A stretch of DNA of 7,028 bases from Nocardia sp. (GCA_017354515.1 JAFMQT010000243.1:1-7028); one strand, 5' to 3'; shown: positions 1 through 6,112, counted from the first letter of the stretch. The notes: a model not told the origin generated them from the sequence alone. A program made the numbers and translations.

Positions 1-90
1 GATTTCGCGGGCACCATCGCGGTCTGCATCGGCGAGAACACCCTGGACCTGGGTAGTCCCGCGGCCGAGGCGATCTGGCTGATCACCTAG
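1..90 (+). CDS. C-terminal end of an unidentified protein (5' end outside window)
   Basis: The first 29 codons of the window are open on the plus strand and end in TAG at 88-90. The tail begins DFAGTIAVCIGEN and ends AIWLIT. Of the 29 codons, 26 end in G or C, which fits real coding sequence here. The fragment is too short to assign a family; it shows alternating small and hydrophobic residues and no recognisable motif. It runs toward the minus-strand tartrate/malate dehydrogenase gene, and the two stop codons are about 80 bases apart, so it belongs to a different transcript. That it is a gene is moderately supported by codon bias and by the neat convergent arrangement. Its function is unknown. 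Confidence 0.55.
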   Translation, partial: DFAGTIAVCIGENTLDLGSPAAEAIWLIT

Positions 91-104
91 CCGGGGCTGT
101 TCCA

Positions 105-171
105 TAGCGGTGTCCGCGCGCCCCTCCGTGGTGACGCAAGCTGCCGCCTCCGGGCCGCGCTCCCACCGCTA
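105..171. terminator. Imperfect long inverted repeat between convergent genes, possible terminator
   Basis: The 8-base arm TAGCGGTG (105-112) is matched exactly by CACCGCTA (164-171). Inside it, after a 3x3 internal loop, GCGCG (116-120) pairs with CGCGC (156-160). After one bulged base, CCC (121-123) pairs with GGG (152-154), leaving a loop of about 28 bases. The structure fills most of the gap between two convergent genes and takes in the stop codon of the minus-strand gene (169-171). There is no T-tract, as is common for actinomycete terminators, and the loop is long, so this is only a candidate. Confidence 0.35.
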
Positions 172-1230
172 GCCCACCAGCGACGCGGCTCGTTCCGCGA
201 TCGACGACCCCAGTTCCGCGGTGGTCGCCGTGCCGCCCAGATCCGGGGTGAGCACCTCCCCCTTGCCCAGCACATCGCAGACCGCGCGATCGACGGCTTC
301 CGCGGCCGCGGATTCGCCCAGGTGGTCGAGCATCATCGCACCCGCCAGAATCTGCGCCACCGGATTGGCGATACCCTGGCCCGCGATATCGGGGGCGCTG
401 CCGTGCACCGCCTCGAACATCGACGGCGTCTCGCGGCCGGGGGCGATATTGCCCGAGGGCGCCAGGCCCAGACCACCGGTCACCGCGGCGGCCAGATCGG
501 ACAGGATATCGCCGAACAGATTCGAGCCCACGATCACATCGAGCCGATCCGGATGCAGCACGATCTCCGCGGCCAGCGCGTCGACGTGCATCTGCCGGGT
601 CTGCACATCCGGATATTCGGTCGCGATGCGCTCGAAAACGCTGTCCCAGTAGGGCATCGAATGGATGAGGCCGTTGGATTTGGTGGCCGAGCACAGTTTC
701 CGGCCGCGCCGGCCGGCCTGTTCGAAGGCATAACGGATGATGCGTTCACATCCGGTGCGCGTGAATATCGATTCCTGGACCACGAATTCGTCCGGGCGCC
801 CGGGATTGTGCGTTCCGCCGATCTCGGAATACTCCCCCTCGGAATTCTCGCGGACGATGAGGATGTCGAGATCGTCGGCTCCGCGCCCGCGCAATGCCGA
901 TTCGGTGCCCGGCAGCAATCGCACCGGGCGCAGGTTGACGTACTGACCGAAGGCCCGGCGCAGCGGAATCAGCAGACCCCACAGCGAGATATGGTCGGGC
1001 ACACCGGGAAATCCCACCGCGCCGAGCAGAATCGAGTCGAAGACGGCCAGCCGCGCCGGACCGTCGGCGGGCATCATGGCGCCGGTGCGCAGATACTGCT
1101 CACAGGACCAGTCGAATTCGGTCCATTCGATATTCGGCAACACCGCGTCGAGCACCTTCACCGCCTCGGCGGTCACATCGACGCCGATACCGTCACCGGG
1201 AATCGTGGCTATGCGGTACACGGCGCTCAC
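169..1230 (-). CDS. Tartrate/D-malate dehydrogenase-type beta-decarboxylating dehydrogenase
   Basis: Cytoplasmic NAD- and metal-dependent 2-hydroxyacid dehydrogenase of the isocitrate/isopropylmalate family, 353 residues, the usual length. The substrate-loop stretch DHISLWGLL (residues 79-87) and QYVNLRPVRL (96-105) are typical of tartrate dehydrogenase/decarboxylase and D-malate dehydrogenase (TtuC/DmlA) rather than LeuB. Expected active-site residues are present: R91, R101, R127, Y134, K184 (in ATKSNG), and metal ligands D217, D241 and D245. The family signature begins NLFGDILSDLAAA (237-249). Such enzymes oxidise D-malate to pyruvate and CO2, or act on tartrate; which applies here cannot be read from sequence. 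The GTG start at 1230 is chosen because the protein aligns from SAVYRIATIPGDGIG, a GGGGTGG box lies four bases upstream (1235-1241), and the codon overlaps the stop of the upstream aldehyde dehydrogenase as GTGA. That overlap implies translational coupling and a shared substrate route. Confidence 0.9.
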   Translation of the reverse strand: MSAVYRIATIPGDGIGVDVTAEAVKVLDAVLPNIEWTEFDWSCEQYLRTGAMMPADGPARLAVFDSILLGAVGFPGVPDHISLWGLLIPLRRAFGQYVNLRPVRLLPGTESALRGRGADDLDILIVRENSEGEYSEIGGTHNPGRPDEFVVQESIFTRTGCERIIRYAFEQAGRRGRKLCSATKSNGLIHSMPYWDSVFERIATEYPDVQTRQMHVDALAAEIVLHPDRLDVIVGSNLFGDILSDLAAAVTGGLGLAPSGNIAPGRETPSMFEAVHGSAPDIAGQGIANPVAQILAGAMMLDHLGESAAAEAVDRAVCDVLGKGEVLTPDLGGTATTAELGSSIAERAASLVG

Positions 1231-2720
1231 AATGCCACCCCGATGTATTTGGTCTCCAGGAATTCGTCGATTCCGGTGAATCCGCCCTCGCGCCCGAGCC
1301 CGGACTCCTTGACCCCGCCGAACGGTGCCGCGGGATTGGACACCACGCCCTGATTGAGCCCTACCATCCCGGTATCGAGCGCCTCGCACACCCGCAGGCC
1401 GCGGCGCAGATTCTCGGTGAACACGTACGACACCAGTCCGTAGGGGGTGTCGTTGGCACGGGAGAGCACCTCGGCTTCGGACTCGAATGTGGTCAATGCC
1501 GCCACCGGGCCGAAGATCTCGGTACCGCACATCTCGGCATCGTCGGGTACCTCGGTGAGCACCGTGGGCGGATAGAAGTAGCCGGGCCCGCCGGCCGCCT
1601 CGCCGCCGAGCAGCACCTGGGCACCGCGAGCGCGCGCGTCCGCGACCAGTTCGGTGACCTTCTCGACCGCGGCGGCGTCGATCAGCGGGCCGACCGCAAC
1701 CCCCTCGCCGAGACCGTTGCCCATCCGCAGCGCGGCAAGGGCCTCGGTGAACCGGCGGGTGAATTCGGGTGCGATCGCGCGCTGCAGATAGATTCGGTTC
1801 GCGGCCGTACAGGCCTGGCCGATATTGCGCATCTTGGCCGCCAGCGCCCCCTCGACCGCGGCGTCGATATCGGCGTCGTCGAACACGATCAGGGGTGCGT
1901 TACCGCCCAACTCCATCGAGGTGCGCATCACCGACCGCGCGCACTGTTCCAGCAGCAGCTTGCCGACCGCGGTCGATCCGGTGAACGACAGTTTCCGCGA
2001 CCGCGGATCGGCGATCATCGCCGAGATCACCGGTCCCGGATCCGAGGTGGTCACCACATTCACGACCCCGTCGGGAACGCCTGCGGCGGTGAGGATCTCG
2101 GCGATGGCCAGGGTGCACAGCGGCGTCTGCTCGGCGGGTTTGACCACGCAGGTGCAGCCCGCGGCGAGCGCCGGGCCGATCTTGCGGGTGGCCATGGCCA
2201 TCGGGAAGTTCCACGGAGTGATCAGGATGCTGGGGCCGACCGGTTGCCGGGTCACCACGAAACGTGCACCGCCGGCCGGGGCGGGCAGATACCCGCCGTC
2301 CAGGCGCACCGCCTCCTCGGCGAACCAGCGGAAGAATTCCGCGGCATAGGCGGCCTCACCGCGCGCCTCGGCCAGTGGTTTGCCCATCTCCCGGGTCGCG
2401 ATGAGGGCCAGCCGGTCCGCGTCGTCGAGCAGCGCCCGGTGCGCGCGCATCAGGATCTCCGATCGCACGCGTGGTGCGGTGGCCGCCCACTCGCGCTGCG
2501 CGTCGGCGGCCGCGGCGAGGGCGGCGCGGCCGTCGTCGACCGAGGCGTCGGAGACGGTGGTCAGCTCCGTCCCGGTGGCCGGTTCTTCAACCGGCATTCG
2601 CGCGGTCGTCTCCCGCCATTGCCCGCCGATGAAAAGTCCGGTCGGTACGCTGGAGATCGCGGCGTCCGGATTCGTGCCGTCCGGATTCGTGCCGCCGGAG
2701 TTCACAACCGTTAGCGTCAT
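1227..2720 (-). CDS. gabD: NAD(P)-dependent succinate-semialdehyde dehydrogenase family protein (GabD-like)
   Basis: Aldehyde dehydrogenase superfamily enzyme, 497 residues, that oxidises a short omega-oxo acid (in the type case succinate semialdehyde to succinate). It resembles E. coli GabD along its length. Visible marks: PWNFP with oxyanion residue N171; KPAEQTP with K194; FTGSTAVG at the cofactor fold (246-253); general base E270 in MELGGNAP; nucleophile C304 in GQACTAANR; EIFGP at 401; and the C-terminal stretch APFGGVKESGLGREGG (465-480), characteristic of the GabD group. E270 and C304 sit 16 positions later than in E. coli GabD because of a longer N-terminus that includes a duplicated GTNPD. 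The ATG at 2720 is supported by AGGTGA (2726-2731) five bases upstream. It is the first gene of a minus-strand operon with the downstream D-malate/tartrate dehydrogenase homologue, and divergent from an aminotransferase that could make its substrate. The true substrate could be a hydroxylated analogue such as malic semialdehyde. Confidence 0.9.
   Translation of the reverse strand: MTLTVVNSGGTNPDGTNPDAAISSVPTGLFIGGQWRETTARMPVEEPATGTELTTVSDASVDDGRAALAAAADAQREWAATAPRVRSEILMRAHRALLDDADRLALIATREMGKPLAEARGEAAYAAEFFRWFAEEAVRLDGGYLPAPAGGARFVVTRQPVGPSILITPWNFPMAMATRKIGPALAAGCTCVVKPAEQTPLCTLAIAEILTAAGVPDGVVNVVTTSDPGPVISAMIADPRSRKLSFTGSTAVGKLLLEQCARSVMRTSMELGGNAPLIVFDDADIDAAVEGALAAKMRNIGQACTAANRIYLQRAIAPEFTRRFTEALAALRMGNGLGEGVAVGPLIDAAAVEKVTELVADARARGAQVLLGGEAAGGPGYFYPPTVLTEVPDDAEMCGTEIFGPVAALTTFESEAEVLSRANDTPYGLVSYVFTENLRRGLRVCEALDTGMVGLNQGVVSNPAAPFGGVKESGLGREGGFTGIDEFLETKYIGVAL
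2664..2693 (-). repeat. Perfect 15-base tandem duplication in the dehydrogenase N-terminus
   Basis: The unit GTCCGGATTCGTGCC (plus strand) occurs twice in direct succession, at 2664-2678 and 2679-2693. It is in frame and duplicates the pentapeptide GTNPD (residues 10-14 and 15-19) in the non-conserved leader ahead of the aldehyde dehydrogenase fold. The identical copies suggest a recent slippage duplication. It leaves the reading frame intact. Confidence 0.85.
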
Positions 2721-2725
2721 CGCTG

Positions 2726-2731
2726 TCACCT
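2726..2731 (-). promoter_or_regulatory. Ribosome binding site of the GabD-like gene
   Basis: On the minus strand this reads AGGTGA, five bases ahead of the ATG at 2720. It decides the start against an upstream in-frame TTG at 2804, which would put the promoter and operator region inside the coding sequence. Confidence 0.7.
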
Positions 2732-2762
2732 GCCCACTTGTCAGATCGAATCGGCGGAGTCG

Positions 2763-2792
2763 TTGCCCGTCACCTCGCCGCCATGTTATACG
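2763..2792 (+). promoter_or_regulatory. Weak candidate promoter for the aminotransferase operon
   Basis: On the plus strand, TTGCCC (2763-2768) and TATACG (2787-2792) are 18 bases apart. Transcription would begin near 2799, inside the palindromic operator candidate, so one bound regulator could control both directions. The hexamers match the consensus only partly, and other starts further downstream are possible. Confidence 0.3.
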
Positions 2793-2812
2793 TATTGTCA
2801 ACAATCCGACAA
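2785..2812 (-). promoter_or_regulatory. Candidate promoter for the gabD-dehydrogenase operon
   Basis: Read on the minus strand, TTGTCG (2812-2807) and TATAAC (2790-2785) are separated by 16 bases, a reasonable match to sigma-70-type -35 and -10 elements. They lie in a strikingly AT-rich patch of an otherwise GC-rich region. The predicted start would fall near 2778, giving a leader of about 58 bases. The palindrome at 2794-2805 lies in the spacer, where a bound repressor would block polymerase. The promoter assignment is by consensus only. Confidence 0.5.
2794..2805. promoter_or_regulatory. Palindromic operator candidate ATTGT-CA-ACAAT
   Basis: Five-base arms ATTGT (2794-2798) and ACAAT (2801-2805) are exact reverse complements around a CA centre. 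A further half-site GACAAT follows at 2808-2813, and an eight-base palindrome ATACGTAT (2788-2795) overlaps on the left. The TTGT-NN-ACAA form resembles operators of GntR regulators with FCD (FadR-like) effector domains, which often control catabolic operons. The position between the divergent gabD-like and aminotransferase genes, over both candidate promoters, fits an autoregulated or substrate-responsive switch. The regulator itself is not in the window; the family assignment is inference. Confidence 0.55.
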
Positions 2813-2850
2813 TGACAGCCGGTGATAGTCATCGGACTGTCGCCTCGCCC

Positions 2851-2856
2851 CGGGAG
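2851..2856 (+). promoter_or_regulatory. Ribosome binding site of the aminotransferase gene
   Basis: CGGGAG ends eight bases before the ATG at 2865. This favours that ATG over the in-frame GTG at 2856, which would overlap the site itself. Confidence 0.6.
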
Positions 2857-2864
2857 TGGATCAC

Positions 2865-4106
2865 ATGACCGAACTGTCGCCCGTTCTCCGTCAAGCCACG
2901 CCGGTCACCGTCGACCACGGTGAGGGGTGCTATCTGTACGGCACCGACGGCCGGCGCTATCTGGACTTCACCGCCGGTATCGGGGTCACCAGTACCGGCC
3001 ACTGTCATCCGCGCGTGGTCGAGGCCGCCCGCGAGCAGACCGGCAGCCTCATCCACGGCCAGTACACGACCGTGATGCACCGGCCGATGCTGCGGCTGGT
3101 CGAGCGGCTCGCCGATGTGCTTCCGCCGCATCTGGATTCGGTGTTCTTCGCCAATTCCGGCAGCGAGGCGGTCGAGGCGGCGCTGCGGCTGGCCCGGCAG
3201 GCCACCCGCCGGCCGAATGTGGTGGTATTCCACGGCGGCTTCCACGGCCGCACCGTCGCCGCCGCGAGCATGACCACCTCCGGAACCCGATTCTCGGCCG
3301 GTTTCAGTCCACTGATGAGCGGTGTGCACGTGGCGCCGTTCCCGACCGCGTACCGCTACGGCTGGTCCGAGGAGCAGGCCACCGATTTCGCACTGCGCGA
3401 ACTGGACTACATCCTGGCGACGCTGACCTCACCCGAGGAGACCGCGGCCTTCATCGTCGAACCGGTCCTCGGCGAGGGCGGCTACATTCCGGGCAACACC
3501 AGGTTCTTCCAGGGGCTGCGCGAACGCGCCGACCGGCACGGCATTCTGCTGGTGTTCGACGAGATCCAGACCGGCTTCGGCCGGACTGGAAAGTTCTTCG
3601 GCCATCAGCATTTCGATGTGCGGCCCGATGTCATCACCATGGCCAAGGGGCTGGCCAGCGGCTTCCCGCTCTCGGGTATCGCCGCGTCGAAGGATCTGAT
3701 GGCCAAGGCGTGGCCGGGGTCCCAGGGTGGCACCTACGGCGGTAACGCGGTCGCCTGCGCGGCCGCCGCCGCTACCATCGACGTCATCGAATCCGAGGGT
3801 CTGGTCGACAATGCCGCCGCCCGTGGGCACGAACTGCTCGACGGCGCGCGGGCCCGGGCCACCAAGGGGATCGGCGATGTGCGCGGCCTGGGGCTGCTGG
3901 TGGGATCGGAATTCACCACCGCGGCAGGCGAACCCGACACCGCCACCGCGTCGGCCGCGCAGCGGCTCGCGGCCGAACACGGTCTGCTGCTGCTGACCTG
4001 CGGCGCCCATATGAATGTGGTGCGGATGATTCCGCCGCTGATCGTGTCCGCGGAACAGATCGACGAGGCGCTCGGCATCTGGACGGGTGTGCTCGACGCG
4101 CTCTAG
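2865..4106 (+). CDS. Class III PLP-dependent aminotransferase, 4-aminobutyrate aminotransferase-like
   Basis: Fold-type I PLP enzyme of 413 residues that moves an amino group from an omega-amino acid to a 2-oxo acid, giving a semialdehyde. Visible marks: cofactor phosphate loop NSGSEA (97-102); FHGRT (126-130) with the aromatic residue that stacks on the cofactor; PLP-binding D232 and Q235 in FDEIQTGFGRTGK; Schiff-base lysine K261 in MAKGLASGFPLSG; and GGTYGGN (288-294) completing the phosphate site. E199 in VEPVLGEGG and R387 in NVVRMIPPL match the Glu-Arg pair that lets GABA aminotransferase accept both omega-amino and 2-oxo acid substrates (E211/R398 in E. coli GabT). It diverges from a GabD homologue that would oxidise the semialdehyde product, and is followed 42 bases later by a DUF3830 gene. 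GABA is the default substrate. Hydroxylated or other omega-amino acids, or an acetylornithine-type substrate, cannot be excluded, so no symbol is assigned. Confidence 0.88.
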   Translation: MTELSPVLRQATPVTVDHGEGCYLYGTDGRRYLDFTAGIGVTSTGHCHPRVVEAAREQTGSLIHGQYTTVMHRPMLRLVERLADVLPPHLDSVFFANSGSEAVEAALRLARQATRRPNVVVFHGGFHGRTVAAASMTTSGTRFSAGFSPLMSGVHVAPFPTAYRYGWSEEQATDFALRELDYILATLTSPEETAAFIVEPVLGEGGYIPGNTRFFQGLRERADRHGILLVFDEIQTGFGRTGKFFGHQHFDVRPDVITMAKGLASGFPLSGIAASKDLMAKAWPGSQGGTYGGNAVACAAAAATIDVIESEGLVDNAAARGHELLDGARARATKGIGDVRGLGLLVGSEFTTAAGEPDTATASAAQRLAAEHGLLLLTCGAHMNVVRMIPPLIVSAEQIDEALGIWTGVLDAL

Positions 4107-4136
4107 GCCGTCTGTGCGCACTCCGGGAACCACAAC

Positions 4137-4144
4137 AGGGAGGT
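4137..4144 (+). promoter_or_regulatory. Strong ribosome binding site that fixes a TTG start
   Basis: AGGGAGGT, a near-ideal Shine-Dalgarno sequence, ends four bases before TTG at 4149. No in-frame ATG occurs until far inside the protein, so this site decides the start of the DUF3830 gene. Confidence 0.75.
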
Positions 4145-4148
4145 CTCC

Positions 4149-4661
4149 TTGGCCCGATACATCACCATCACCTTGACCAAGGCCGGCGTCAGCTGCCGGG
4201 CGCGTCTGCTCGACGAGTTGGCTCCGGGGACCTGCGCTGCCGTGTGGAACGCGCTGCCGCAGGAGGGCGATGCGTTCCACGCCAAATACGCCCGCAACGA
4301 GGTGTACACACTGGTGCCGCGGATCAGCGCGGCACCGCATCGGGAGAATCCCACGGTCACACCGATTCCCGGCGACGTGTGCCTGTTCGACTTCGAACCG
4401 TGGGAGATCGGCAATCCCGCCTACGGCTACGAATCGGATTCGGCCGCGCACGACGCCCAGGGCGCCACCGACCTCGCCCTGTTCTACGATCGCAACAACC
4501 TGCTGATCAACGGCGATATGGGCTGGGTTCCGGGCAATGTCTTCGCCGCAATCGAATCCGGTCTGCCGGAATTGGCGCGGGCGTGCAACGCGCTGTGGTT
4601 GCGCGGCGTCGAAGGTGAGACCCTGTCCTTCACCAGGGCTTCGGACCAGACCGACCGGTAA
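4149..4661 (+). CDS. DUF3830 family protein (cyclophilin-like fold), function unknown
   Basis: A 170-residue soluble protein with no signal peptide or membrane segment. I recognise it as DUF3830 from the opening ARYITITLTKAGVSCRARLL, the stretch WNALPQEGDAFHAKYARNE (33-51), TVTPIPGDVCLFDF (68-81), and the run LFYDRNNLLINGDMGWVPGN (109-128). The family has, as far as I recall, a cyclophilin-like beta-barrel fold, but no established reaction. The conserved histidine, acidic and tryptophan positions suggest a small-molecule pocket rather than a structural role (inference). It starts with TTG behind a very strong ribosome binding site, follows the aminotransferase by 42 bases on the same strand, and is probably the last gene of that operon, since an inverted repeat follows within six bases. 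The context suggests an accessory or enzymatic step in omega-amino acid or amide catabolism. Family assignment is fairly sure; function is open. Confidence 0.82.
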   Translation: MARYITITLTKAGVSCRARLLDELAPGTCAAVWNALPQEGDAFHAKYARNEVYTLVPRISAAPHRENPTVTPIPGDVCLFDFEPWEIGNPAYGYESDSAAHDAQGATDLALFYDRNNLLINGDMGWVPGNVFAAIESGLPELARACNALWLRGVEGETLSFTRASDQTDR

Positions 4662-4666
4662 TGTGC

Positions 4667-4695
4667 GTGGCCCGGACCGAATCGGTCCGGGCCAC
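4667..4695. terminator. Bidirectional terminator hairpin between convergent operons
   Basis: GTGGCCCGGACCGA (4667-4680) and TCGGTCCGGGCCAC (4682-4695) are exact reverse complements around a single A. In practice this would fold as a stem of about 12 pairs with a five-base loop. It begins six bases after the TAA of the DUF3830 gene and ends 13 bases before the stop of the amidase gene on the other strand, so it can serve both. It has no T-run, as is usual for intrinsic-type terminators in actinomycetes. Confidence 0.8.
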
Positions 4696-4708
4696 CGGTC
4701 CGCTCGGC

Positions 4709-6100
4709 TCAGGCCAGCGCCAGTTCGGCGAATCGGGCGACGGCCAGGACGAATTCGTCGGAGTGCCGGGCGCCCACGATCTGCAATCCGACCGGCATAC
4801 CGGTCGAGGTCACCCCGGCCGGAATGCTGATGGCCGGCTGCTGGGTGAGATTGAACGGGTAGGTGAACGGCGTCCACTGCGGCCACGACTCCATCGAACT
4901 GCCCGGCGGCACATCGTATCCGGCCTCGAACGCGGTGATCGGCATGGTCGGGGTGATCAGGACATCGTGTGCGGTATGGAAGGCGCCCATGATGATTCCG
5001 ACATCGGCCGCCACCGCCCGCGCCCGCAGATACTCCACCGCGCCGAGTTCGGCGCCGCGGTCCCACATCCGGCCCAGGCCAGGATCCACCCGATCGCGGG
5101 TTCGGGCGGGGAAATCCGACAGCATGGTGGCCGCACCGGCCGCCCACAGCTGTTCGAAGGCCTCGCGCGGATCGGAGAGCCCCGGATCGGTCTCCACCAC
5201 ACGCAGACCGGCGTCAGCCAGCCGCCGCACGGCGGTCTCGACGATGGCGGCGACCTCCGGATCCACCTGGACGAAACCGAGATTCGCCGAATAGCCGGCC
5301 GTCACGCCCAGCACCTCGCGCTGCAACTCACCGCGGAAGGTGGTCACCGGCGGCGCGCCGGCGGCAGGATCGCGCGGATCGGGTAGCGACAGGATATCCA
5401 TCAGCAGCGCGATGTCCTCGACCGTTCTGGCCATTGGACCGGCATGGGCGAGCGGCCCGAACGGACTCGCCGGATACAGCGGGATCCGGCCGTGGGTGGG
5501 CTTGAATCCCACGATCCCGCAGAACGACGCCGGAATGCGCACACTGCCGCCGCCGTCGGTGCCGATCGACACCGGCCCCATCCCCGCGGCGACCGCGACC
5601 GCCGACCCGCCGGAGGATCCGCCGGAGGTCTTGGCCGGATCGACCGGGTTGCGGGTGATTCCGGTCAGCGGGCTGTCGGTGGTCGCCTTCCAGGCCAGCT
5701 CGGGGGTGGTGGTCTTGCCCAGGAACACCAGTCCGTCCTCGCGCAGCCGGGCTGCGGCGGGACTGTCCATCGGCCAGGGACCATCCGGCGGGATCGAGGT
5801 CGAGCCGCGACGGGTGGGCCAGCCCTCGGTGAGGAATACGTCCTTGATCGAGATCGGGACGCCGTCCAGCAGGCCCTGCGCGTGACCGTCGTGCCAGCGG
5901 GCCTCGGACTGTTTGGCCTGCATGAGTGCCCGTTCCGCGTCGACCAGGCAGTACGCACCGAGATCCGGATCGCGTTCGGCGATCGCCTCCAGCGCCGCGC
6001 GCGTGGCCTCCACCGGCGAGAGCTCGCCGGTGGAATAGGCGGCGGCGAGTTCGGCCGCGGTCATCGCGACGGGATCGGTCGCGGATTCGGGACGGCTCAT
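4709..6100 (-). CDS. Amidase signature family hydrolase
   Basis: Cytoplasmic hydrolase of 463 residues that cleaves a carboxamide or related C-N bond, using the Ser-cisSer-Lys triad of the amidase signature family. The triad is complete: K86 in VPISIKDVF, cis-Ser S162 in TSGGSSGGSA, and nucleophile S186 in GTDGGGSVRIPA, with the 24-residue Ser-Ser spacing seen in GatA. FKPTHGRIP (199-207) and the C-terminal GMPVGLQIVG (434-443) are also typical. A GatA role is unlikely because no gatB or gatC is nearby and the context is catabolic; the substrate cannot be predicted from sequence. The ATG at 6100 follows AAGGGAG (6107-6113) with a six-base spacer, and that site shares one base with the stop codon of the upstream D-2-hydroxyacid dehydrogenase. 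The 12-base gap implies one transcript and probably coupled translation. The gene converges on the DUF3830 gene, separated by a hairpin. Confidence 0.9.
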   Translation of the reverse strand: MSRPESATDPVAMTAAELAAAYSTGELSPVEATRAALEAIAERDPDLGAYCLVDAERALMQAKQSEARWHDGHAQGLLDGVPISIKDVFLTEGWPTRRGSTSIPPDGPWPMDSPAAARLREDGLVFLGKTTTPELAWKATTDSPLTGITRNPVDPAKTSGGSSGGSAVAVAAGMGPVSIGTDGGGSVRIPASFCGIVGFKPTHGRIPLYPASPFGPLAHAGPMARTVEDIALLMDILSLPDPRDPAAGAPPVTTFRGELQREVLGVTAGYSANLGFVQVDPEVAAIVETAVRRLADAGLRVVETDPGLSDPREAFEQLWAAGAATMLSDFPARTRDRVDPGLGRMWDRGAELGAVEYLRARAVAADVGIIMGAFHTAHDVLITPTMPITAFEAGYDVPPGSSMESWPQWTPFTYPFNLTQQPAISIPAGVTSTGMPVGLQIVGARHSDEFVLAVARFAELALA

Positions 6101-6112
6101 CGGTGACTCCCT

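Noticed and set aside
322..1353. A 343-codon open frame on the plus strand opposite the tartrate/malate dehydrogenase gene
   Set aside because: It lies antisense to a gene with complete family motifs. Long antisense frames are expected in GC-rich DNA, and the translation shows no family resemblance and biased His/Arg/Gly composition.
2721..2804. An upstream TTG start extending the GabD-like protein by 28 residues
   Set aside because: It would translate through the promoter/operator region, has no good ribosome binding site, and adds residues without homology. The ATG at 2720 has AGGTGA five bases upstream.
2856..2864. GTG at 2856 as the aminotransferase start
   Set aside because: It overlaps the GGGAG ribosome binding site, which is correctly spaced for the ATG at 2865.
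2721..2864. A riboswitch or small RNA in the divergent region
   Set aside because: No known riboswitch core or strong long stem is visible. Promoter and operator elements account for the region.
3429..5147. A 572-codon open frame on the minus strand
   Set aside because: It crosses the aminotransferase, the DUF3830 gene, the hairpin and the amidase end, all well supported in other frames. Its translation is low-complexity Arg/Gly-rich, typical of a GC-driven shadow.
4661..6106. Plus-strand open frames of 241 and 220 codons opposite the amidase
   Set aside because: The amidase has a full catalytic triad and a good ribosome binding site. The antisense frames have no motifs and the same Arg/Gly/His bias.
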